A stretch of DNA of 64,000 nucleotides, taken from Pycnococcus provasolii (lineage: Eukaryota; Chlorophyta; Pseudoscourfieldiophyceae; Pseudoscourfieldiales; Pycnococcaceae). Numbering within the stretch: position 1 is the first letter of the stretch; every line of letters starts with the position of its first letter. The position numbers were made by a program, and so were the translations under genes. The notes beneath the pieces were generated by a model. It made no database searches. It was not told the origin of the DNA and saw nothing but the letters and a program-made list of their open reading frames with translations. Location of the stretch: assembly GCA_938743325.2 (NCBI GenBank), contig OW568894.1, positions 1-64,000 of the forward strand, given 5' to 3'. Positions 40,573 through 48,556 of this stretch are shown in pieces.

Positions 40573-43500
40573 ATGACTGTGAAACTGCTCAACAAGCAAC
40601 GCGTGGCCAAGCGCACGTACGGGTACCTCTCGCTCGCCGTCGCGTGCGTGTTTACCTCGGTGGCACTCCTCGCTTCACCCGTGGAGGTGTACGCGCAGAC
40701 GGCGCCTGACCGATTCCAGCAGGTGCGTGAACGCATCGAAGCGAGGTTCAACGGAGGAGGAGGAGGCGGAGGAGGAGGAGGAGGAAGCGGAAGCGGAAGC
40801 GGAAGTGGTGGTGGAGGAGGAGGAGGAGGAGGCGGACCGGGAAGTGGAAGTGGAGGTGGCAACGGCACCGTTGTCACGCGACACCTGCTTTCGACCGCAG
40901 ACGGGTTCGCCTCGCACGGAGAAATGAAACTCGCAGCCAGCTCCGGATGCCCGTTTGCGCGACGCATGCTCAAGCAGGCGAACAACGACGACGACGCTGT
41001 TGTCATTGCCGGCCGTGGAAACGGTTCGGGCAGCGGCAACGGAAACAACACCGACGTTGTCACCAACGGAAACGGCAACGGCTCTGGCAGCGGCAACGGA
41101 AACAACACCGACGTTGTCACCAACGGAAACGGCAACGGCTCTGGCAGCGGCAACAGAAACAACACCGATGCAGTAACCAACGGCAACGGAAACGGCAACG
41201 GCAACGGAAACAACAACGGCAACGGAAACGGAAACAACAACGGCGGAGGCAACAACAACGGTGGGCAGACGACCGCTGCGACGTTCCTTCGCCTCTCCTT
41301 CCACGACGCCGGCACGTTCGACCCCAACAGCAACCGCGGTGGACCGCGCGCGACGATCCGCTTCAACGCCGAACGCAACGACAACGACAACAACGGACTC
41401 GGCGGTGCGATCAACTTTCTCGAGAACCTGCAGCAGGACTTCCCGGAGTACAGCCTCGCGGACCTCATCCAGGCGGCGGCGTCGATCGGCGTCGAGCACA
41501 CGGGTGGCCCAGTCATCCCGATCACCTTCGGACGCATTGATGCGGCGACGCCGGACCTCGCGGCGCCAGGAAATCGCCTCCCCGACGACAACGACGGCCC
41601 GAACCAGCTTCGCAACACCTTTGGACGCATGGGATTCAACGATCGCGAGATCGTGGCACTCAGCGGGGCGCACACGCTCGGACGCAAACGCCGTGGAGGT
41701 GGCCCCGACGGTCCCTTCACGGAAAACGAAAACGTCTTCTCGAACGACTACTTCGTGCAACTCGTCTCCGGTGCGCCGCCGCAGGGGACTGTTCGCCTTG
41801 ACAGTGATGCAGCGCTTTTGGAGCCTGGCTTCCTCGAGCACGTTCAGGAATTTGCGACGAACCAGCAGAGCTTCTTTGATGCGTACGTGGCTGCTCACGA
41901 GAAGATGGGCGCGCTTGGCATTGACGGCCTCACGACTCAGCCGCCAGCAGATCCGACGCCGCCAACGGAGATCACCACCGAAGCGCCGACGCCCGCGCCG
42001 ACGCCGACGCCAACGCCAACGCCAGTGCCAGAGCCTACGCCAGCCCCGACGACTACCACGGAGGCGCCAACGCCAGTGCCGACGCCGACGCCAGCCCCGA
42101 CGACTACCACGGAGGCGCCGACGCCAGTGCCAACGCCGACGCCAGTGCCTTCGTACGACTGGACGTACACCTTTGCAGGGGTTCCGAATGGCAACGTGCT
42201 CGACGTGCACGCCGGGGAGACGGGGCTGATCACGACGAGCGGTACGCACACGCTGTACCAGTTCCCAGACGAGGCGGCCTACGATGCCTGCGACTTCTCG
42301 GGAGCCACCTCGCTCGCGGGCACCGGTGCGAATGCAGAGGTGACGCTGACCCAAATCGGCTACTTCGCGTGCAACCTTGTCGGCCACTGCGCGCTCGGAT
42401 CGAAGTTCACCATCTCGATCCTGGGCGCGACCACGACGACCACGGAGGCAGCGCCGACGCACGCGCCGACGCCGACGCCAGTGCCAACGCCGACGCCAGT
42501 GCCAGAGCCTACGCCAGTCCCGACGACTACCACGGAGGCACCGACGCCCGCGCCGACGCCGACGCCAGTGCCAACGCCGACGCCAGTGCCAGAGCCTACG
42601 CCAGCCCCGACGCCAGCGCCGACCCCCACGCCCGCGCCGACGCCGACGCCAGTGCCAACGCCGACGCCAGTGCCAGAGCCTACGCCAGCCCCGACGACTA
42701 CCACGGAGGCACCGACGCCAGACGAGCCAAGCGTGGGAGCACCCGTGGAAGTTCCCCTCAGCGCTCCGGTGACTGATGATGTGGAGGTCTTTCGCCGCTC
42801 CAGCACGAACGTTACAGTCGAAACACGCGACGTGGCCACCGGTGAGATTGTGCTCACGGGTGTTGACGCAACCGAGCTGAACACAACGGCTGTGGAGGAG
42901 GTGGTTGCTCGCCTCGCAAATTGTACACGCAACGCGACGCGTGTCACGCGCGTGCGTCGTCTTCGCCGCCGCGGACGCCGCAATTTGCTCGGACGTGTAC
43001 TGCTCGCCAAGGACGATGCTGTGGCTGTAAGCTTCACCGTGCTTGCGGAGGACGATGAGGAGGCTGCCAGCATTGCGCACTCTCTCAATCGCACGCTGAC
43101 GAATCGCACAAAGTGCCGCAAGGAGTTTGCTGAGGAGGGTGTCATCACGGACGACGTCACAGCGATTGAGCAGCCCGAGCCGGGCACCAGTGCCGTGTTT
43201 GTGACGCGCGAAGAGCGCCGTCGTGGCAAGAAAGGAAAATGGAGCGAGAAGAACAAGGCTAACGACACTGATGTGCTTGACGACGACATCGTCGAGAATG
43301 ATACTGAGGTTGAGGTTCTCGCGGGATTTGACACAGCTCGTGACTTTGTGGAGTCGCTGCGAGATGGCAAGAAGCTGCCAACCGAGCCCATCGGCACGGA
43401 GATTGACGTGGGCGAAGATATCTTTGATGTGGAGGATACGGATGCTGCCACAGTCATCGACATTCTCGAGCGACTGCGTGAGGCGATGGAGCTTGCAGAT

Positions 43501-44274
43501 GCGGTGTCCATCATTGTGGACGACGACGGCGGCGAGGACGATAAGGTTGTGGAGGATAATGATGCGAAGAAGTTGCCGAGCCGAGACGTCCTCAAGGACA
43601 AGCTTGGAGAGGTGCTCCGCGAGGCTCAGGAGGACACGACATCGACACCGACATCGACATCGACGTCGACCTCCGCTGATGATGTCGACAATAAGGAGCC
43701 ACCGCTTGGATGGACGGACACTGTGCAGGATGTGTTTGACAAGATTGCGGATGCAGCGACAGATGGTGTGCAGGTTGTGAAGGAGAAGAGCACTCCGGCG
43801 GCAGAGTCAGCTAAGGAGAGTGCGCCTGAGGACCCAATGGCGTTGTATGCGGGCATCGGCGGTGCTCTCGTCGTCATGATGGCCCTTGCCGTGTGCTGCC
43901 TTCGCCGTCGTCGTGCTGCTGCGAGTTCCCATGAGGCAGAACTTCCGCAGTTTGTGTCGGCCATCCCGATGGGCAATGCTCGTGATGAGAAGGAGATGGC
44001 GCAGCGTGCATTCGCTGACCGCGCACGCCAGTACGGATCAGCTCCTCCACCGGCTGCTGGGTCCGCGTGGTATGAGCAGAAGCCGGGACCTGTGGCGGAA
44101 GCTGTGACGAATGGTGCGAGCCTGCGCACGTACGATGCGGTGGAGGTGTACGAGGATATGAATAACGACGATGAGGTTGTCGTGCCGCTGCCGGGTGCTA
44201 CTTCTCATATGACTTTGCCGCGCAAGGTGGTGCATTATCATGGCGCCAAGGCAACTGCTTCGTCTGTTTGGTGA
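40573..44274 (+). CDS. Secreted/membrane heme peroxidase fused to a phytocyanin-type cupredoxin
   Basis: The 1,233-aa protein has a signal peptide (about 18-42), then Gly/Ser and Asn/Gly low complexity. A plant-superfamily (class I-like) heme peroxidase domain at about 235-450 carries distal Arg240 and His244 (LRLSFHDAG) and proximal His367 (LSGAHTLGR). A Pro/Thr linker leads to a phytocyanin-like domain at 528-618 with copper ligands His559, Cys600 and His605 (YFACNLVGHC). The usual axial Gln/Met position appears to be Ser. A second Pro/Thr linker, an acidic region with N-glycosylation sites, one TM helix at about 1091-1110 and a short basic tail follow. It is probably a cell-surface oxidase or electron-transfer protein. 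An 801-codon antisense frame is a shadow. Confidence 0.92.
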   Translation: MTVKLLNKQRVAKRTYGYLSLAVACVFTSVALLASPVEVYAQTAPDRFQQVRERIEARFNGGGGGGGGGGGSGSGSGSGGGGGGGGGGPGSGSGGGNGTVVTRHLLSTADGFASHGEMKLAASSGCPFARRMLKQANNDDDAVVIAGRGNGSGSGNGNNTDVVTNGNGNGSGSGNGNNTDVVTNGNGNGSGSGNRNNTDAVTNGNGNGNGNGNNNGNGNGNNNGGGNNNGGQTTAATFLRLSFHDAGTFDPNSNRGGPRATIRFNAERNDNDNNGLGGAINFLENLQQDFPEYSLADLIQAAASIGVEHTGGPVIPITFGRIDAATPDLAAPGNRLPDDNDGPNQLRNTFGRMGFNDREIVALSGAHTLGRKRRGGGPDGPFTENENVFSNDYFVQLVSGAPPQGTVRLDSDAALLEPGFLEHVQEFATNQQSFFDAYVAAHEKMGALGIDGLTTQPPADPTPPTEITTEAPTPAPTPTPTPTPVPEPTPAPTTTTEAPTPVPTPTPAPTTTTEAPTPVPTPTPVPSYDWTYTFAGVPNGNVLDVHAGETGLITTSGTHTLYQFPDEAAYDACDFSGATSLAGTGANAEVTLTQIGYFACNLVGHCALGSKFTISILGATTTTTEAAPTHAPTPTPVPTPTPVPEPTPVPTTTTEAPTPAPTPTPVPTPTPVPEPTPAPTPAPTPTPAPTPTPVPTPTPVPEPTPAPTTTTEAPTPDEPSVGAPVEVPLSAPVTDDVEVFRRSSTNVTVETRDVATGEIVLTGVDATELNTTAVEEVVARLANCTRNATRVTRVRRLRRRGRRNLLGRVLLAKDDAVAVSFTVLAEDDEEAASIAHSLNRTLTNRTKCRKEFAEEGVITDDVTAIEQPEPGTSAVFVTREERRRGKKGKWSEKNKANDTDVLDDDIVENDTEVEVLAGFDTARDFVESLRDGKKLPTEPIGTEIDVGEDIFDVEDTDAATVIDILERLREAMELADAVSIIVDDDGGEDDKVVEDNDAKKLPSRDVLKDKLGEVLREAQEDTTSTPTSTSTSTSADDVDNKEPPLGWTDTVQDVFDKIADAATDGVQVVKEKSTPAAESAKESAPEDPMALYAGIGGALVVMMALAVCCLRRRRAAASSHEAELPQFVSAIPMGNARDEKEMAQRAFADRARQYGSAPPPAAGSAWYEQKPGPVAEAVTNGASLRTYDAVEVYEDMNNDDEVVVPLPGATSHMTLPRKVVHYHGAKATASSVW

Positions 44275-44795
44275 TGGATGGGATTGGTGTATACGACGAC
44301 CAAGGCTCTGAGAGGACGCACAAGAAGCAAGAAAAGAAAAAGTGTCCTGCGCAGATAGCCGTGTATGTGTATAACAACACAGAATTTGTTTTGCGGAGAA
44401 ACAATGGGGTGGAGTAAGAATTCAACTTTTTTTGTTAAGTAAGAAGAACAACAATAATAAATTTCGTCTAACTAGTTTTCCAATCAATCTGTCAGCTAGA
44501 CCCGCAGCCACGCTCCCCTCATCGCGTATTCTGCCGAAGAGACGCCTCCTAGCTCATCGACTCTACCTGGTGCGGGGCTGAATCTCGCAACTATGTTCCC
44601 AGCGGTGTGTGTATAATAATAAGAGAGATTCAGGAACCTTTTTTCAAGGAGGTGGCATCAACCGGGGTGCCGGGGGTTAGGGTTAGGTGTCTTTTTTGGG
44701 GTAAAAATGACACCTCTCGGGTCCAACCCCGAATCCAATTCTCAGGAAATCTATTTATTTTTTATTTTTTTTTTTGGTTACTTGCGCCTCTTCAT
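44275..44795. other. Gene-free spacer
   Basis: This is an AT-richer 3' flank of the peroxidase gene (44400-44480). It also has GGGGGTTAGGGTTAGG at 44673-44688, AACCCCGAA at 44725-44733 and a T-rich tract at 44750-44777. No gene is supported. Confidence 0.5.
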
Positions 44796-45002
44796 CTTGA
44801 TGTCCTCTACCGCGAGCTTCTCTTCGCCACGCTCCATCACCCAGCTCACCTCGCCCTCCTCATCTTCTTGATGTCCTCTACCGCGAGCTTCTCTTCGCCA
44901 CGCTCCATCACCCAGCTCACCTCGCCCTCCTCATCTTCTTGATGTCCTCTGCCGTGAGCTTGTCTTGGCCACGCTCCATCACCCAGCTCACCTCGCCCCA
45001 TC
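44796..45002. repeat. 71-bp tandem repeat, three copies
   Basis: Units start at 44796, 44867 and 44938. The first two are nearly identical. The third, which codes for the end of the 44917-45486 gene, has several substitutions. The period is not a multiple of three. Confidence 0.9.
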
Positions 45003-45486
45003 CGCACGACGCTCTATGTCCAACAGCGCATGCGCTCACAGCCCCAGTAGGTGACTCAAGCTGTGCGAACACGCTGCCTGCCGCGTCTGGCAGAGACGCG
45101 AGCACTTCTCCCGCGCGCTCGTACATGGACCAGTCGGTCTCATGAGGCGCACGGAAGAGGTACTTCGCATCCGGCGAAAGCACCGACCGCACGGCGAGGA
45201 CGTCGAGGCCTGTTGTCGTCGTCGGGCAACGGCATGCCTCGAGTTCCCACTCCTCCTCAACCTCCTCCTCGTACGTCTTGCCGCGATGATGAGCACGAGC
45301 CACTTTTCGCTGCGCCGCGCAGATGCCGCGCTCATGCAGCTCATAACCGACGACGGCGTTGAGGTGCTCTTGCGGAACACCTCGAGTGCGCGTCCCGTCT
45401 CGCCAGACGACGGCGGCTAGGAACGCTTTTTTGGCCAAGTCGAGGACGTCGGCGGGAGGTTGTTTTTGGGACATTGTAAAAAGCAT
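44917..45486 (-). CDS. Hypothetical protein whose 3' end is tandemly repeated
   Basis: The 189-aa ORF starts at an ATG (a second in-frame ATG lies four codons on). It is mixed-composition, with an acidic EEEVEEEWELE stretch, a Cys cluster (ACRCP) and a C-terminal GWGEVSWVMERG-DKLTAEDIKKM. No family is recognised. The last about 20 codons lie in the third unit of a 71-bp tandem array, and a diverged partial copy exists near 31.5 kb. It therefore belongs to a dispersed family and may be mobile or recently duplicated. Confidence 0.5.
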   Translation of the reverse strand: MLFTMSQKQPPADVLDLAKKAFLAAVVWRDGTRTRGVPQEHLNAVVGYELHERGICAAQRKVARAHHRGKTYEEEVEEEWELEACRCPTTTTGLDVLAVRSVLSPDAKYLFRAPHETDWSMYERAGEVLASLPDAAGSVFAQLESPTGAVSACAVGHRASCGWGEVSWVMERGQDKLTAEDIKKMRRAR

Positions 45487-45767
45487 GCATCTTCATATAC
45501 CCCAAGAAAACAAATACATACCTTTGTACCACACCTTTGTACATCCACCCAAAGCTTCGGTCCTCCATATTCAACGCCGATGAGAAGGCATGACATATCC
45601 CTCCCCCGTCGACTTGAATATCAATAGTACACGTGGTATTTCCACTCCGATTTCTCCAAACCTCCCCGTCACGTGATTAGACCTCCCCGTCACGCGATTA
45701 GACCTCCCCGTCACGCGATCACGCCCCCCAACCTACTACGTCGTAACTGACTAGGTGCACGTGTTTG

Positions 45768-46242
45768 CACGTGTTTCAAAAAAAATGGTGTGGAGGCCAG
45801 GACTGTCGCACGATGGTCGCTACATCACCTTCATTTGGTGGGTGCCGACAATGCCGTTGCGCACACCACCACCACCGCCACTCACTCCGCCGACCGCCGC
45901 TGGCGCCGCCGCAATCGTCGTTAACAACGAGGAGGAAAATATAGGAGGAGGAGGAGGAGGCACCACCCCCACAAAAGAAGCAGGAGCCGCCATAACAAAC
46001 AACAACAAACTGCTGAATGAATGCTCAAGATGAGTGTGAAACTTCAGGAGTGGGCGTTAGGAAGGGGGGGAGATTTCGTGACAAAGCAGGCCGTGCGGGA
46101 AAAAAAGGGACTTGGACCGGAGGGGGAAGGGGAGAGGGGAAGGGGAAGAAGCTGAAATGAAGTAACAACGAGCACAGTCACATCACAACGACAATTTGCC
46201 ATCACCGTCCCACGTGTTTCAAAAAAAATGGTGTGGAGGCCA
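45768..46242 (+). repeat. 32-bp exact direct repeat flanking a 411-bp spacer
   Basis: CACGTGTTTCAAAAAAAATG plus the next 12 bases (GTGTGGAGGCCA) occur at 45768-45799 and 46211-46242. The second copy supplies the start codon of the RPC1-like ORF. A 92-codon ORF spans the first copy but has low-complexity composition, so I do not call it. The spacer includes GGA and CCA/CCG microsatellites. Confidence 0.9.
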
Positions 46243-48102
46243 TGCGTGGGCCAGCAGACAGTCTCAGGACAGCGCTGTCCCGAAGGCTTCGACGGCCGTA
46301 CGCTGCCTCACTTCGACGTGGGTGCACGCGAGCCAGCGGCGAAAGGTTTTGTGGCGAACAGCTTCTTCAGCGGCCTCACGCCGACGGAGTTCTTCTTCCA
46401 CGCGATGGGAGGACGCGAGGGACTCATCGATACCGCGGTGAAGACGGCGGAGACGGGATACATGAGCCGACGTCTCATGAAGGCTCTCGAGGATCTCGGC
46501 ATTTCGTACGATGGCACGGTTCGCACGTCCATGTCGCACATCGTGCAGTTCCAGTACGGCGACGACGGACTGGATCCTATGCTCATGGTTGGGAAAGATG
46601 GCGTTCCGGTGGATTTCGAGCACGTGCTCAGCGGAGTGCTCGAGGAGAGTCGAAGTGGCGAGGCAGAGATGGAGGAGGAGACTGATGAACAGCTCCGTTC
46701 GCCGTGGGTGGATTTCGACGACGACGACCTATCATCAGGCCTCAGCATGTGGGCAGACGACCGAGATGCCACGCAGGGCGACGTGTCCGTTCTCGCCGCA
46801 TCTCTCATCGACGCGCTATTTCCGGCTGATGTGTTGTCGAGCGAAGGTCACATCATGGATCCGCTAGGTTCTGGCGAATCGATCCGCGATCGGCCTTCGG
46901 AAAAGTTCTCGAATGACCTGCGTTCCTTTCTGGTTCGAGCGGTGGAAATCCCACTCGATGGCATTGTACCAAGCCCACGTCAGCTCGCGCTGTTCACGCG
47001 TCGTGCGCTTTTGCAGTACCGACGCAAGCTCGTGGATCCAGGAACGGCCGTGGGTGCGATTGGAGCGCAGAGCATCGGTGAGCCGGGGACACAGATGACC
47101 CTCAAGACTTTCCACTTTGCTGGCGTAGCATCGATGAACATCACACTTGGCGTGCCCCGCATCAAGGAGATTGTGAACGCGTCGAAGCAGATCGCTACGC
47201 CCATCATGACGGCGGAACTCGTCAGACCGGACAACGAGACTTCCGCGCGCATCGTCAAGGGACGCGTCGAGCGCACGACGCTCGGCGAGGTGGCATCGTC
47301 GATTCGCGTGATTCTCAAGCCGGACATCTGCGCCGTGCAGGTGGAATTGAATGCAAGGAACATACAAAAGCTTCAGATTGACGTGGACGCATGGACCGTG
47401 GAGAAGGCGATTTTGCTGACGTCGAAGCTGAGGCTGAAGCCGAAGCACGTTCGCGTTCTGAGCGCAGACCGGCTGATCATCGCGCCGCCGGAGCCTAAGG
47501 ACATGCAGCGCCTTCGGGACCTGCTCAAGGATGTGGTGGTTGTCGGTGTTCCTGCGGTGCACCGCGCGGTGATCAACCGCGAGGACGGAGGCGATCGAGG
47601 TCCGAAGTACAACTTGCAAGTTGAGGGCACGGACCTGCTGAGCGTGATGACGATTGATGGCGTCGACGGGCTGCGTACGTCGAGCAATCACATTTTTGAG
47701 ATGGAGCGCGTTCTTGGCATTGAGGCGGCGAGACGGGCGATCCACACGGAGATTGATGACACGATGAAGCATCACGGCATGAGCATCGACCCACGCCACC
47801 CAGCGTTGCTTGCGGAGATTATGACGGTGCGTGGCGAGGTGAACGGCATTACGCGGTTCGGCATTGCAAAGTTGCGTGACAGCGTTCTCATGCTGGCAAG
47901 CTTCGAGAACACGACTGATCATCTTTTTGATGCCGCGGCACGTGGACGAACGGACGAGATTTGCGGCGTCAGCGAGTGCATCATCATGGGAACGCCCATG
48001 CCATTGGGCACAGGTGCGGTGACTGTGTTCCACAAGAGCGATGATGAGAGGACAAAAAATTGGGCGGCTTTACACAAAGAAAAAAAACAAAATGAAAAAT
48101 GA
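46228..48102 (+). CDS. RPC1: C-terminal half of RNA polymerase III largest subunit
   Basis: The 624-aa ORF matches the second half of RPC1/POLR3A. It has CVGQQTVSGQRCPEGF, the bridge-helix segment LTPTEFFFHAMGGREGLID (about 50-70), the trigger-loop segment VGAIGAQSIGEPGTQMTLKT (about 275-294), then TFHFAGVASMNITLGVPRIKEIVNASK and the C-terminal domain. RPC1 is normally about 1,390 aa. The N-terminal half, including the catalytic NADFDGD motif, is absent. Upstream sequence holds a repeated leader and an opposite-strand gene, not the missing part. The first five residues (MVWRP) come from the 32-bp repeat and are not RPC1-like. The frame is intact and conserved. It may be a true split subunit, a distal exon with a very long or unusual intron, or a recent truncated copy. 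Confidence 0.88.
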   Translation: MVWRPCVGQQTVSGQRCPEGFDGRTLPHFDVGAREPAAKGFVANSFFSGLTPTEFFFHAMGGREGLIDTAVKTAETGYMSRRLMKALEDLGISYDGTVRTSMSHIVQFQYGDDGLDPMLMVGKDGVPVDFEHVLSGVLEESRSGEAEMEEETDEQLRSPWVDFDDDDLSSGLSMWADDRDATQGDVSVLAASLIDALFPADVLSSEGHIMDPLGSGESIRDRPSEKFSNDLRSFLVRAVEIPLDGIVPSPRQLALFTRRALLQYRRKLVDPGTAVGAIGAQSIGEPGTQMTLKTFHFAGVASMNITLGVPRIKEIVNASKQIATPIMTAELVRPDNETSARIVKGRVERTTLGEVASSIRVILKPDICAVQVELNARNIQKLQIDVDAWTVEKAILLTSKLRLKPKHVRVLSADRLIIAPPEPKDMQRLRDLLKDVVVVGVPAVHRAVINREDGGDRGPKYNLQVEGTDLLSVMTIDGVDGLRTSSNHIFEMERVLGIEAARRAIHTEIDDTMKHHGMSIDPRHPALLAEIMTVRGEVNGITRFGIAKLRDSVLMLASFENTTDHLFDAAARGRTDEICGVSECIIMGTPMPLGTGAVTVFHKSDDERTKNWAALHKEKKQNEK

Positions 48103-48556
48103 TAGTGTGCCGGCGCTGCAGATGATTGCTCTTAAGGCACTCTATGATGTCCCACCCTTTCTTTGTCTTTGCCTGCTGAGTTTGTGTTTTGCTTTGATTT
48201 TGTATCGTTTTCTTTCATTTTTTGACATCATCTGATGAAATACAACAAGTAAGGCGCGCCTGGGCGACTCCAATCGAGCCGCGCAACATTATGTCTTGGC
48301 GTCGAGCGAGGGCGAAGATCCCAGGGAATATAAGTACTACCAACTCGTGGTAAACCCTAAACCCAACCCCGAGCCCGATCTCATGCCCGACCTCATCTGT
48401 GCGTCACGTCGCCGAGAGCCTAGCTAGAAGACCGCGTCGTGGCCCATTTTTCCCTCGAAGGGGTCCCTTTTTTCCATCCTCTTCGCCGCCATCAAGCAAG
48501 CCGACCGGTGCACCACACGCACTCGACCCGGCAGCCCGGGAAGAAGAAGAAGAAGA
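48103..48556 (+). promoter_or_regulatory. Upstream region of the EDC4-like gene
   Basis: No gene is present. The stretch has the telo-box AAACCCTAA at 48352-48360, followed by AACCCCGAG at 48365-48373, about 185-205 bp before the ATG. A GAAGAAGAAGAA tract lies directly at the start codon. Confidence 0.45.

Noticed and set aside
40675-43080. 801-codon open frame antisense to the peroxidase gene
   Set aside because: It is rich in Arg/Trp repeats produced by the complement of Pro/Thr and Gly repeats. The sense strand has clear domains.
45755-46033. 92-codon ORF sharing the KKMVWRP start with the RPC1 ORF
   Set aside because: Only the 32-bp repeat is shared. The rest is Pro/Gly low complexity with microsatellites.
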